A DNA stretch of 64,000 bases from Proteles cristata cristata (Eukaryota > Chordata > Mammalia > Carnivora > Hyaenidae). The notes under the pieces were generated by a model. It was given only the letters and a program-made list of their open reading frames with translations, was not told the origin of the DNA and did not search any database. Positions 11,236-23,095 of the stretch are shown piece after piece; within the stretch, counting starts at the first letter, position 1, and every line of letters begins with the position of its first letter. The stretch covers positions 496,001-560,000 of the forward strand of contig JAESUZ010005539.1 of NCBI GenBank assembly GCA_017311185.1. Direction: 5' to 3'. The position numbers and the translations under genes are program-made.

Positions 11236-12673
11236 TAGGCTCTTTTCATAGGTGATCAGATTAGATTCATATAATCAGATTGCATTTCTCATATGGACAC
11301 GAAGTCGCACTTGGAATATCTTTGATAATGGCGAGGTTATGAATGTACTTTTTACTTTTTAAGAAACAGCTAGTTTTTCTCTGATAAAAAAGATATATGA
11401 AGAAGAATCTGACAGTGTCAGTCCAGCTCGAGTTAACGATCCCAGGACACTACCAGCATTTTATTACAGTTGTCAAAAAAAAAAAGAAACCAACAATTTT
11501 ATTGTTTTGATTATTGAGATCCAGCCACAGATCAACTGAGCAATTAAAATCTCTAAATAACATTCTCTGAATTGTCAAACAAAGGATTAGTTCCCAGTGG
11601 AAAGGCCTTTTTAAAAAAAAAGAAGATAGTTTTCTCTATAATGTCTGTGCCAGTAAATGGTCGCACTAATTGGAATATACAGAAATATTTTACCAGTTTA
11701 ACAATGCATGACATCGTAATAAGATTGTGCTGACAAGCTTTTCTTTTCATGAAAGGTGATGTTACTGAATGCCTCTAATATACATGGGCTCATGTGTCTT
11801 TTTATGACATGTTATAAATGAAATTTTTAGAGGAAATTAATCTGCTTTCCTAAATCTTTCCTGTATATGAAATGAGTTTTTAAAAGCAGGACCACAGAAT
11901 CTCGATTTCTGTTGTTTTTTATCTTAGTACTCAGAATAATCTATTCTAAGGAATCCTGGAGTTGAATAGAAAGGGATCACAATTAAATGCATATGAAACT
12001 GCTCATTCCAAATCCCACTAATCTGCCACGAGAATGTGTGAGGCCAGGTTCACTGCCTTCCCCCAGCTCAGGTGGCTGGCTGAGTGCAGGCTTGGGACAG
12101 TTAATGACAGTCTTCCAAGACAAGCAGACTTAACATCAATATCTCTCTCCCTGATAATCTATATACTCTGGAGGTGGTGAGCTCTGGCAGGGTTTTGATG
12201 ATTTTATGATGGCTTGTGCGTATTTACAGTGTGTTTAAAATACTCTTTTTAATTATCATTTGAGTGACAAAGCTTAATCTTTCGATCTTTATCTGCACCT
12301 CCTGCTGATGTATGTTTGTTAGGTAACTAAAAAGCGGAAATTTAGCAAAGCCAGAGCTTTACGCCAGTAATAAGGCTGAGGAGTCAATAGATGATTAACC
12401 CGCCTTTCTCCTCTTCATGAGAATAAAGGAGTCACTCCATAAAATCTTCGAAGGTGGCCCAGATTTTTCAAAGCAGCTGTTCAGAATACTAGCTGTTCAG
12501 AAATGAGCAACATTTGAACTGCACAAAGCAAGCATGTATGGAAAAGAATATCAGAACGTCATTTGAATACCATTCTTCAAACACAGGGATGTAACTGTTG
12601 CTATCCCATTTCACAGACCTTGAAACTGGCCATGTCCTATGTATTTTCCATACATGTATATGTTTGTTTCTGG
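11236..12673. other. Unannotated AT-rich DNA
   Basis: No exon or confident repeat. Poly-A runs occur at about 11475-11486 and 11612-11622. 12100-12440 is unique, with several TTTAATTA-type words ('ctctttttaattatc', 'ttaatctttcgatc'), and may be conserved. Confidence 0.4.
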
Positions 12674-12728
12674 ATATATACATACACACGCACACACACA
12701 CACACACACATATACATATATACACATG
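12674..12728. repeat. (TA)n(CA)n(TA)n compound microsatellite
   Basis: ATATATACATACACACGC followed by about eleven CA units, then TATACATATATACACA. The mixed TA and CA steps are typical of a length-variable mammalian locus. Confidence 0.9.
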
Positions 12729-13438
12729 ACAAATGCCGGGTATATATGATATATGTATAAATTACTATGTGGAATTAAGCAGCCTATGTGACTAGATACT
12801 GATATTTTCTTAGATGTTAGAGGGTAAATAGAACACAGTCATTATTTAGCCTATCATAGCCACACCTTAAAATGCCTCCTAGGTATTATTTCATTTGAAA
12901 GAGGGTGAAAGGCTAAGATTATTATTCCTGGCTGCAAATAAGCAAAGGCGTGTGTGTTAATAATGGATGCTTAGGATTTAGAATTAAATATTGAAACTCT
13001 GTCTTGATTTTCCAGAATGACAGGGCACAACGACTAACTACCCTTTTTTGAGAGCCCTCGTTTATAACAATAACAGGTCAAAATCGTAAGCAAAAGCAGA
13101 GGGAAACAATTTCAGTTAACTAGCTTATGTGGTTATTGACATGTGTGATTATTGGCATATGTGATTAACTGAGGTGAGTTATGAGCAGCAGCATTGCTAT
13201 GTATAAAGGAACTCCAGGCTGCCTGAGACTCCCCTCAAAGAAATCTTAAAAATCAGGGATTGATTTGCAGATTTAGTAGGATATTAAAAGCTGATGTTGT
13301 GCTGGACTAAGATAAGCATTTTGCATTAGACTGTACTGGAGAAGGCCCTCACGTGGCCAGGTGATTTTATTGACATCTCAGAACTAAAGACCATAAACTC
13401 TGCTATTAGACAACATACTATCCTGAAAAATGGACATT
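12729..13438. other. Unannotated AT-rich DNA
   Basis: No gene or recognised repeat. A near-repeat 'catgtgtgattattg' / 'catatgtgattaac' sits at about 13140-13170. Confidence 0.4.
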
Positions 13439-13456
13439 ACAAATGGCAAAGGGCAG

Positions 13457-13620
13457 GGTGGCTCAGTCAGTTGGGCATCCGACTTCAGCTCAGGTCATGA
13501 TCTCGCAGTTCATGAGTTTGAGCCCCGTGTCGGGCTCTGTACTGACAGCTAGCTCAGAGCCTGGAGCCTGCTTCAGATTCTCTGTCTCCTCTCTCTCTGC
13601 TCTCCACTTCTCCACTCATG

Positions 13621-13652
<32 letters not shown>

Positions 13653-13684
13653 AATAATAAAAACATTAAAAAAAATTTTTTTAA
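13457..13684 (+). mobile_element. Felid tRNA-Lys SINE, sense, short head
   Basis: Starts inside the tRNA-like head ('gtggctcagtcagttgggcatcc'), then 'caggtcatgatctcgcag', 'cgggctctgtactgacagctagctcagagcctggagcctg', a long CT tract and an A-rich tail. An 18-bp perfect TSD flanks it (13439-13456 and 13685-13702, beginning ACAAATGGC). The usual first ~8 bases of the head are missing or merge with the target duplication. It carries an extra 4-bp 'agct' step before 'cagagcc'. Confidence 0.95.
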
Positions 13685-13702
13685 ACAAATGGCAAAGGGC
13701 AG

Positions 13703-14945
13703 CCAGTAGATACAGCGTGGAGTCAGATAAAGCATTAAACCCCAGACCACGCCCAACACCTGCAGAAGGTGTTACCTGTTTTAGCGTTCATATTGGGAAG
13801 CTTGGCTGCCATTATCCATTCCCTCGAGCAGTTTTTCTCTAGCATCACCTAAGACCAAGGACGCAACCCAGACCACCTTCCCCACCAAGCCACAACCATC
13901 AAACTGATGCCTTTCATGTGATTGCCACTTTGGATTTTAGGTAGCAGTAGGACAATATGGACTTGTCCCAGGAGTTCAGCTAGACAGGAAAGAAAGCTTC
14001 CTGAGTCCCCTTAAGTCAGGTAGTCAGGTGTTCATGATCAGAGAAATTATCAAAGGCAAAGGATGGTGAGCTGTAGAAAAGCAGATAGCGAGGGTACAGG
14101 TAGGTAAGGGGTTTGGTGTGGAGAGCTGAGTAAGAACGAAGACGCAAGCAAGGTCTGGAGGCCAGAATGGCAGGCAGTTGGAACAAGAATCCAGATTAGT
14201 AGATTTGGGAAGAGAAAATCAAAGTCTCAGACCAAAGTTCTGGGCCAAAAGGGGTCAGGAAACCAGACCAAAATACCTTAACAGTAAAAAGCAGAAATGA
14301 AATTCAGAGACGGGCATTGACGTACCAAGAGTGAGCTGTGGGAACGGTCCACTCAGCCCTCCCTCTCCCCGCTCTGTGCTGGCAGTAAAGGCTGCATTGT
14401 CTCTAGAAGATCTGAAAACAACAATAAAACTGACAAGAGTCAGTCTGCTTTTCATTATCACCATTTTCTGTGAATCCAAAACAACGCCAGTGATAGAATA
14501 TTCCTCTCTCCAAAAATCTTCCATCGATCTAATTTCTACACAATTTCTGAATTAGTCGTGAAGTTTTCTAATATACACACAAATAAGTAATGTACATGTG
14601 TGGGGGGCTTCATGTTAGCACATTTTAGTCACGTGTCCTTTAAGAAACACAGCATTCTACATGGACATTAATTCGGATAATTCTCAGTTAGTGCAAAGAC
14701 TTAGCTACACCTGTCCATTTCAGAGTAAGTCCATTGCCATTTGCAATTGTAGGAGCTCACCTCGTGTGTAGTTTATGTCTCCAGCCACTATGACACCACG
14801 CCACGTATTCCTGCATCTAGACAGAACGTGAAAATAAATGGTGATCGGCAGCGAGTAAGGCAAAAAAAAAAAAAAACCCAGTTAGGGTAGTTCAACTCTG
14901 TCATACGATGTGACCGCTGAAGTTCGTATTTTTGTTTTAAACAGT
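13703..14945. other. Unannotated DNA, possibly ancient repeat in part
   Basis: 14030-14270 is a purine-rich stretch that may be a decayed retroelement, but I cannot assign it. Poly-A at about 14863-14876. No exon supported. Confidence 0.35.
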
Positions 14946-14947
14946 GA

Positions 14948-15010
14948 ACTACCCTTCCCCGCTCATACTCTGTCTCTCTTTCTCTCAAAGATAACTTTAA
15001 AAAAAAACAC
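14948..15010 (+). mobile_element. 3'-end fragment of a CAN SINE
   Basis: 'acccttccccgctcatactctgtctctctttctctcaaag' followed by an A-rich tail matches only the 3' quarter (CT tract plus tail) of the felid SINE. The head is absent. It lies immediately upstream of another SINE. Confidence 0.65.
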
Positions 15011-15032
15011 TAAAAAAATTTTTTTTAAAAAA

Positions 15033-15241
15033 GGGGTGCCTGGTGGCCCAGTCAGTTAAATGTCTGACTTCAGCTCAGGTCATGATCTCGTGATTTGTGG
15101 GTTCTAGCCTCGAGTCGGGCTCTGTGCTGACAGCTCAGAGCCTGGAGCCTGCTTTGGATCCTGTGTCTCCGACTTTCTACCCCTCCCCTGTTCACTTGCT
15201 CTCTCTCAAAAATAATTAAATAAATAAAAACATTAGAAAAA
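15033..15241 (+). mobile_element. Felid tRNA-Lys SINE, sense, subfamily B
   Basis: Head 'ggggtgcctggtggcccagtcag', 'tcaggtcatgatctcgtg', body 'gggctctgtgctgacagctcagagcctggagcctg', short CT tract, tail 'ctctctctcaaaaataattaaataaataaaaacatt'. The B-box relic 'gggttctagcc' is mutated (TTCTA in place of TTCGA). No clear TSD, because the upstream flank is itself an A-rich SINE tail. Confidence 0.93.
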
Positions 15242-16489
15242 TTAAAACTGAACCAGTTTACAAAGTACTCTGGGTAATAATTTTACACTTACTAAATGAA
15301 AATTTATTTAATTCTCTGCACAAACGATTTGACTGAATCTGAATCGTATTTTTCAGTTTAAATTTATTCTTTCATTATTATTTTAAACTAAAGAATAAAT
15401 CAATACAATAATTATTACTGATTCTTATATGACTGTTCCTGAGAAGAATTCTGTTATATAGAGGAGAGGGGTGTAATAAATGGCCCACTTCAGCCTTCGG
15501 ATATGCTAAGTATGTCCCTGGAGGTGGGGGATTGTTAACGAGTGAGTTCAGTGTCTGCTGACACAATCGATGATAGTAACGAGATATAGGAAGAAGATGG
15601 CCAAACCAAGAACAAAGCTTGACTCCAGGCTTTATGATCTGATACCTTCCTACATTCTCTGAGTCTGAACTAGCCTCAGAGTGAAGCCAGGGCTGACATC
15701 ACAGAAGGAGATATGTAAGTAAATTCGCCAAGAGTAAGGAGCAAAATCAAATGATGGACAGACATTGTTGATGGTCACCCTGGGGAAAGCATTTAGGTGC
15801 CACGCAAGTAACTATTGTGGAGTGGGGTCACTTATGAGACAGTACCAAACCAACTCCAACGCCCTTCTGAACTAAAAATTCAGAAAGCAAAATGACAGAG
15901 TCATGCAAGAAGCCAGCGGATGGCTAATGGTGACAAAAATGGGCTGGCTCTTCCACAGGAGAAGGACCTGGTAATCAAGATGGGTGAAGCCGGCCAAGTG
16001 TGGGGAGGTGGGATTTGTTTCAGACTGGAGCACATCCATCCCATCGAAAGGGTGCTACCGTCTCCGCTCCAGCCAGTGATATTGGCCCAAAGAGGCAGAT
16101 CTTCCCATTTCTCAAGCAGAGACAGAAATCTTGATTTTTTTGGGCCCCAATCTCTGTATCTCTCCTCTCTTTTCTTTTGTTTTTCTCTAAATAACTAATT
16201 CACCTTTTAAAAAAATTACAAAAGCCATACCATTTGGGCCAAAATAAAAATGAGCTCCAGGGGGCCTTTAATGAGGCACCATTTTGTCACTTCTGTGCCA
16301 GAGCCTTAGACTGTTTCCGGTGGCTACCGGAACCTGAGGATAGTGTTCATGCTTTGAAATACTAGGGAGGATTAATCATAATGCTTATAAGAATAGAAGA
16401 AGCATTCCTGACTGTTAAAGACAGTGATGGAATGGCTGTCACAAAAGGGTCACAGCTTGTAGTCCCCAAGTGCCAGGGAAGACATTACA
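15242..16489. other. Unannotated DNA
   Basis: No gene or confident repeat. The 92-codon frame at 15920-16198 has no recognisable domain. A short AT-rich patch lies at 15290-15420. Confidence 0.4.
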
Positions 16490-16738
16490 CTAATAATAAA
16501 GGCTGTGGTTGATTGAGCCAGTTACCGTGTGCCAGACTTTGGACTGTGTACTTTCTATCCACTGTCTCACGGAGTCCTCATAGCAGCTCTGTGAAATAGA
16601 TATGCATAACCCCACTTAGAGATAAGGAGACTTAGCATGAGTTGGTACTTTTCCCGAGGTCAGTCACATAGTCAAGACTCTAACCCGAGCCTCTCTTGCA
16701 CTTCAAAGCCCAAGATCTCAACCACTGAGGCTAAGCTG
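16490..16738 (-). repeat. MIR SINE, antisense, near full length
   Basis: Order of antisense MIR segments: 'taccgtgtgccagactttggactgtgtac', 'ctcacggagtcctcatagcagctctgtgaaatagatatgc', 'ccccacttagagataaggagactta', 'ttttcccgaggtcagtcacatagtcaagac', 'taacccgagcctct'. The open frame 16637-17290 begins inside this repeat and is therefore not trusted. Confidence 0.85.
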
Positions 16739-17323
16739 CCAGTGGGTAGGGCTTATGACCGCCCCCCCCAACTCCCCACCGAGAAGCTAGAGCCAGGTTG
16801 CCTTGAATATCAGTCTGAAGGGCCAACCATCCAAGAACCTTGGCGATCTCCTAGCAGCACAGAGGTAATAGACGCCTTAGGTGGTTTTTATGACCTGCTC
16901 GGTGATTGTTGTCTGAACACCAAAGTTGGCCATTACCCTGGTCCTGTAGGGAGCATTCTCTTTAAGGAACCCGTGGGAGAAGGGACTGACTTCTGTGCAT
17001 TTTGGCCTCAAGCGCTTGCACCTATGTTCTCCTGGAAGAGTATACGTCGACTTAGGCATTGCTTGCTTAATAAGCCACAAAAGTCAACATCCCTCTGGAA
17101 GAACAGCTCGTGCTTAGAGGCATCACTGGCTCCAAAAGATCCTGTTGAGTCAGGATGTTGTGTGAAACCCACGAGTGGAGCGGAAACCTCACGTCCCCTG
17201 ATTAGAATGGTAACATTTGGAAAAGCTTCAGAGACTGCCTCTGTGCTTTATACCAAAAAAGGAATTGAGATTTCTTGTTGTCCCTTTTGAATTTTTGGAG
17301 CTAGAAGCACATCAGCGTGTGTG

Positions 17324-17328
<5 letters not shown>
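16739..17328. other. Unannotated DNA under a fortuitous open frame
   Basis: A 217-codon frame (16637-17290, plus) crosses this stretch. Its N-terminal third is MIR-derived, the rest has no recognisable domain, and there is no splice or initiation context. I treat it as chance. Confidence 0.45.

Positions 17329-17366
<38 letters not shown>
17329..17366. repeat. (GT)19 microsatellite
   Basis: Nineteen uninterrupted GT units. Uninterrupted runs of this length are usually polymorphic. Confidence 0.97.
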
Positions 17367-17368
<2 letters not shown>

Positions 17369-19829
17369 TTTCAACAGAAGAATGCATCTCTTGTCCCTGG
17401 AAATGGCAAGGCTACAAAGCAGGTGAATCCAGCTTGGGGAGGGGAGAGGAGGGGGTGGACAAGTCAGTGGCACCCTGGGAAGAGAAGACAGTGAGGCTAG
17501 TGGTGCAGCCTCACACCCTCTCCCTGCACTTCCTAACAGGGGCCATTAGATTTTATTTCAGATAATTTTCTTCCTATGTCCTCCTTCTGTTTTCTGGGAA
17601 CCCTGTGGCAGGCCCCCAATTTCTCTTATACTCCAGCCCTGTCTGGAGTTGGACTTATATGAGTGGCTAAGTCAGCCATGGCGGGTATTGGCATGGCAGA
17701 CCCCAAAATGAAATCCAATCTGACACCCAATCGGGACACATTCTTGAGTGGCTCTGTGGCCCCGGAGTGGCTGATGCCTTCCCACTGGCTGTCTGGACAC
17801 TCTATCTCGGTAGGCACTGGTTGTGTCCCGTCTGTGCCAAGCCCTTGTGTCAGTAGCCAAAGAGGAATTCAATTTGAACCAAAAATAACAAGCGCCATAA
17901 ATCATGAAATGCCCCCCGAACACTGTGGCATTGTTTGGAGACAGGAGCAGGAGGCATAGGAGAGCAGGAGGCATCTAATCAGAAACTCAAAATGAACAGC
18001 CTTATGGAACAGATGGGCCAACTCTGTGGCTTTCCTTCCTTCTGAGAGGAGGGGCCATTATTTAAATTTATATACAGTGGAAGCCACCGGAACCCCATCC
18101 TGATGATTAAATCTGGATGATCACAACACCCAGATGCAGTCAACGGTGACCTTCTCAAGTCAGACGTGAGCAGAGATGCCACATGGCCCTGGCCAAGGAC
18201 ACAGAGTTCATTCAGTAGGCGTTTTAGTGTTGGTGTTGGCTCGGTAGAGAGATCCAGCAGGAAAGCAGGTCAGTTTCCACCACGTTTTTAGATGCCCCTT
18301 CAGACCAGGGATGTTAACTCTCCTACCACAGTTAACTCCCACCCCTACCATTGATCTGAGAAATGACTTCAGTCAGATCCTTCTACCTAAATAGTCATGA
18401 AAGAGCATAAGAGCTATGGATTCTGGACGAAATGGACATGGCCAATAGGAAATACACTCTCAACTGGTGAGTCCGGGGTGATGTCACTGCCTCCATGCTG
18501 TTCACCCCCTTCCAATACATGCGTTAAAAAGCAGACCACCCAATGTGTCAAGCAGCTTGGATCTCAGTCCCACTTAATTCTTGCTCCAGAGTCTGGAAAC
18601 TTATGAGCAACTTCGTGTAGAATCAACATTCCCACCAATACCAAAGGATGATGTAGGAAGCATGGCCTCTAAGAATTGGCCATATTGAGTGGACCCTGGG
18701 GCTCAGGGTGTCCCATCTAGAATTCTGCCTTGGGTCCAGATATTAAAGATTAGGAGTGTATAATCAAAATGTCCTTAACATCACCTTCAGATGTGCTGTG
18801 GGTCACTAATGCTCTGTTAAATTATTCTATCGAATTTAGGCAGGAGAGAGCCTTATCTTCACTTCAAAGCTTGCAGATAGTCTAGAACAGAAAAATTATG
18901 GTTGGGTTTAGCAAAGGTCGGGAACCATATTGTTTCTCATACCATTTCAGGAATCCTTAAAAGTCAGTGTCTCGTGATAAGCAAATGTTAGTTGAAAATC
19001 TTTATGAGGTGAGTGGGACCATTCCTCATGCCTTCATTCAGGGTCAAGGAACCATTTTGGTTGCGAATGACAAAAGAAAACCTTTAAAAACAAACTTTAT
19101 GTGAAAGGAGAAAAGGGTTGCAGTGTGAGGCGGGTTGGTTTGTTTTTTACTGGGTTTACCTTCTTGGCCCTTGAGTGGAAAACAGAACACGTCACATATA
19201 TGCATATTTTTTTCCTTCACGGTAAAAAGTAAGTACTCTAAAATGTATTTTTAAAATTGTGATTATATTACAGTGGTTTCTATGTACCATAGATTAGATT
19301 TTTATTAAGGGTTTTATTAAATAACTGGTGTTTCACCAACATCTAATTAAATCTTCTATCTAAATTGAACAGAAAATTATGGGCGAAAAGAAAGCATTTG
19401 TAGCCGACTTTATTACAGATAAGACTATTATTTGTTCATCTTAAGAATTTGAGATCAAATTTACAAGCAGCATCCTCATCAAATTTCTTTTCTGGGCTGC
19501 TGAGCCTGGCCCCTTGAAAGCAGCCCATTATCTCCACATCCCCTCTCTTTTTATGATTGTGTCCTGTTGCTGGCAACATGCCCGCTGTTTAAGGTTACTT
19601 TCATTAATTAACCGAAAGTTAATTTCTTTGCAAGCAAAATCTCTGATCTCATTATGTTGTCTTTAAAGCTGAAAGATTCAGGTTTTCTGGTCTCCTTTGA
19701 TGGTACAATAAAAGGCATGCTCTTTATCTTAAGGGAGACTGTCTCCGGGGTTTAATTTAATAGTCCTTGAAATAGTTACAACAGAGCCAGGACTACAATA
19801 ATACGCCAGTTTTAGAAAACCTTGGCTTT
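17367..19829. other. Unannotated unique DNA
   Basis: No exon or confident repeat. 19020-19110 ('ttggttgcgaatgacaaaagaaaacc') faintly resembles the ancient repeat seen again at 40335. 19290-19450 and 19600-19780 are AT-rich unique stretches with several TTAATTAA words (for example near 19603) and may be conserved. Confidence 0.4.
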
Positions 19830-20125
19830 GTCATAGTCGGGGCGCCCAGTGGCGGGCGCGCGTGCGGACCGTGAGGCATCCGCGTCCAAGTAGGTTCTGC
19901 ATTTCACCTCCTTAATTCTCTGGTTTACACCCCCCATTATATAGCCTATCTGAGGATAGGACAAACACCAAGCACCAGCGTTCCTTCCAAAGCGTGCCAC
20001 CGTCCGGCTGTCTGATTCCATGAGATTCCGGAAGTTTTCCGGGGTTGACATTTTCGACCGTTTGCCTTTGCTGCATTTGGTAAGCGGCCTTTGGTTCCTC
20101 TGGTGGGAACATGGCAAGCTAGGTG
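19830..20125 (-). other. Small CpG-rich patch with a 101-codon open frame
   Basis: Counting by eye gives about nineteen CpG dinucleotides between 19838 and 20090 in an otherwise CpG-poor region, ten of them in the first 60 bases (19838-19895). A minus-strand frame from 20117 to 19812 stays open for 101 codons through it, with an internal ATG giving 'MSTPENFRNLMES'. I recognise no domain. It could be an unmethylated regulatory patch, a pseudogene piece or chance. Confidence 0.3.
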
Positions 20126-20129
20126 CTAC

Positions 20130-20335
20130 AAAGAGTTTTGGATGGTGGTTCGGGGCCTGGCACGCCTGGGTTTGAATCCCAGTCTTTCTCCGGACTGGCT
20201 CTTCCTTGGATGAGTGATTTCCCCTCTCTCTCTAAACCTCCGTTTTCTTACCAGTAAACTTTGAAAGAACTATGTAGAGTTAAGAAAATTAAATAGGTTA
20301 GCTTGTCAGTACCAGGTACTGAACACATGTAAGCC
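20130..20335 (+). repeat. MIR SINE, sense
   Basis: 'gcctgggtttgaatcccagtctttctccggactggc', 'ttggatgagtgatttcccc', 'taaacctccgttttcttaccagtaaac', and 'taccaggtactgaacacatgtaagc' follow the MIR order with heavy decay. Confidence 0.75.
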
Positions 20336-21380
20336 CCCTTCCCCTGACGGCTTCGCCGTGTTCTTGTCTCCAGCGACTACAGATGTGTTTCTAGATTTGG
20401 GCTCCTTTCCGGTATTTGGAGCCTGGCCTCCGGACTGCTGCATGCGAAAGAAGCTTCTGGGGAGACAGCCGAACCCCACAGAGCACGCTTGGGGCAGGGG
20501 TGCTCAGTGGGGTCCTGTGTTGTCCCCAATGCCCGTTTGTAGACTCGGGGACGCGGAGAGTGTATTCTCTTTGTCTCTCTGAGTTAGCTTCATCCTCGCT
20601 GATGAGATCTCATTGCTTTCTGGAGCATTAAATTCACCGAGTTGAGAGTGGCCAAAATGTCTTTTCAGAGCCGCCAGGTATAGGTCACACAGAGGGGACA
20701 GAACTCTTCAGGTAGCCCAAGTCTCAAGAGCCTTCCAGATACACGGAGAAGCTATTTGTATCCCACTGAGCCCGGCGCCGAGACACACACACACGGCCGA
20801 GATTCACAGAGCCCGGCGGGGCAGGCCGCTGCAAGTGGGTAGTGGCATGACCCGACACGCTGCTTCAGATGCCTGCGAGCCTGGGTCTGTGCCATTTGCA
20901 TACGTCACCTGAACCGATTCCTAATGAAGGATGCGACCGACTGAACTCAAGCAGGTCAAAGTTACTTAGGCAGAAAATTCCAGGTCTAGGGAAGAAAAGT
21001 CATGTGCCTCTGGGACCCGTGGTAAGAGTCAAAGGTCCAAGGTAATGTATTGGCAAAGATCCCGTCCGCCTTGGGGCCTTACTTTACTGCCCTCCCCCCG
21101 CCCCCGCCATGCTTTTAGGCAGAAATATTGTCAATGCTATTGATTAGTTGATCTGAGAATCCAGCAGGCTCCCTGATGTGTTAAATTTCCTACTTTGGGC
21201 TGACCGTAAGTGTGACCGTCAGTATGCTTCAGTTGGGGGGGCTCTCAGTGGGCCTTGCTTAGATGATGCTTCTGCAGTGAGATGGCTCCAGGCATGACAA
21301 TTCCAATTGTCCTTGTGGCTGTCACAGTTAACCCTTTCCAAGACAGCTCTTCCCTGGTTCTCCGGATTGATTAGGCTTCC
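20336..21380. other. Unannotated DNA
   Basis: No exon or repeat recognised. It contains a short CACA run near 20790 and a C-rich run near 21093-21108. Confidence 0.4.
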
Positions 21381-21600
21381 TTTAAAAAATTGTTCTTAAT
21401 GTTTATCTATTTTTGAAGGAGAGAGAGACAGAGCGTGAGCAGGGGAGGGGCAGAGAGAGAGGGAGACACAGAATCCGAAGCAGGCTCCAGGTTCTGAGCT
21501 ATCAGCCCAGAGCCCGACGCGGGGCTCGAACCCAGGAACTGTGAGATCATGTCCTGAGCTGAAGTCGGACGCCCAACCGACTGAGCCACCCAGGCACTCC
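21381..21600 (-). mobile_element. Felid tRNA-Lys SINE, antisense, subfamily B
   Basis: Antisense SINE from the tail ('gttcttaatgtttatctatttttg') through the GA tract, 'gaatccgaagcaggctccaggttctgagctatcag', 'gacgcggggctcgaacc' (B box) to the head 'gactgagccacccaggcactcc'. CpGs in the head are partly preserved. No clean TSD found. Confidence 0.95.
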
Positions 21601-22279
21601 AGCCTTACTTAGATTTGGAAAAACATTTCGTCTTCTGCATTGGGCCTCCAAGGTCCCTTGGTTTATTAGCATATATTACACTGACGTGTTTTTCGATTTT
21701 TATTTTTTCATTTCCTTTTTCTGTTTGAGTACACTCCATTCTCTACGTCTTCCTTCTATCGCAGGCCTCTTCCGTGGCAGAAGTCATGTTTGCCTTTCTC
21801 TGCCCTGCGTGGATCTTTACACATTCCACCAGCCATATCACCCATTTGAAAAAGACATAGCAACTCTATGAAAGGTGTGTGATTCACAATAGGTAGGCAT
21901 CCAAAATAAGGGTGACCTCAGGCGAGGGCAACAGCATTTTCTAGAAGGAGCTTAGCGAAGCCAAGTGAGCTAGCACCACGCTGTTGAAGTGGGTTTCTAC
22001 TTACCGAGAGCCTGGTCTGGAAGAGCTAGAAACTTAAATACCCCCGATTTGTCTTTCTTTACTTGTTGGTTATTCATCCCACCCTCCCTCTGGCTTCAGT
22101 CTTCAAGCTCCTCTGCTCGGTTGGAAAGGGCATCCCTGGAAATCCAGACTACCACTTGGGTAAATTATGCCTGTCGCTGCTTGGGTCTCCGGTGCCATTT
22201 GTCCTACATCCCAGCTTACCGGCCTTGACATCAATTACACTCTCTGCCTCGGTATGAAGAACGTGGGCTGACGACTTTA
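21601..22279. other. Unannotated DNA
   Basis: No supported gene or repeat. 22030-22220 is pyrimidine-rich with two overlapping open frames and no domain. Confidence 0.4.
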
Positions 22280-23095
22280 ATCCCCTTTGCAAAATAATAA
22301 TAATAACAGCATCCACAGTAAGGCCTCTGAGCAGAGAATGTTAAGCCTAATTCAGAATTTTTAAGAGTGGAAAATGAATCCTAAATACCTGAGAAACGAG
22401 CTTTATAATGGAAGCCCCAAGAAGCCCTTTAACCTGGGCAAAATCCTATAACACAATTATAAACAATTTCACACTTGACTAGAGCCGTTATTTGAGCAAA
22501 ACTAACCATTTTTCTGCATACACTAAACGAACCGCGAGATCCGTGTATCCAGCTGCAGGAAAACGTAGGATCACCCGCTCGGTCTGCATGTAATCAGCGT
22601 GCTTGATGGCAAGGGCATCATAGGATCAAAAGAGTTAATAATTGGATCCTGCCCACAGCAACCACACAATTAAGGGCAAGATTAGCAGAGATGAAAAATT
22701 TATTGTGAAAATGCAATGCGAGTCCGAGACACAAAATGATTTCACTGAACATTCGTTCTGTTGCCATAATCCTACTGATCAACTCTATTACACTAATAAT
22801 AGGAGAAAAACTAATTGCAGTGAGGACAGGACAAATCTTTTTTAATCTGCGTTGTCATCCCAACTAAGGCCCAACCCATTTGTATTAACCTTTGCTGACA
22901 GAGTCACATGATGGACATAATTTCTTATAATTTACCAGCTATGGATCTAACCTTTCTTCATCAAATATTCATAAAGGCAGGATTCTCAATGATTTTCTGT
23001 CTCTCTTCATATTTACAGCTTGTTGTCTTCCTCCTTTTTGCAGTAATTTGGACACAATTGAAGTCACATGGAATTAAAGTTAAATGCCTTTAGCA
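22280..23095. other. Candidate conserved noncoding block
   Basis: About 800 bases free of recognisable repeats, AT-rich, with many TAAT/ATTA cores ('agttaataattgg' near 22634, 'cactaataatagg' near 22790, 'tggaattaaagttaaa' near 23070). A CpG-containing stretch at 22527-22610 retains unusual CpGs. The two short open frames here (22642-22845, 22908-23093) show no domain. Enhancer-like by texture only. Confidence 0.35.

Noticed and set aside
12489..12760. Cysteine/valine-rich or histidine/threonine-rich frames
   Set aside because: Produced by the (CA)n/(TG)n tract.
16637..17290. 217-codon plus-strand open frame as a gene
   Set aside because: Its first third lies inside an antisense MIR, no domain is recognisable, and there is no splice, start or poly-A context.
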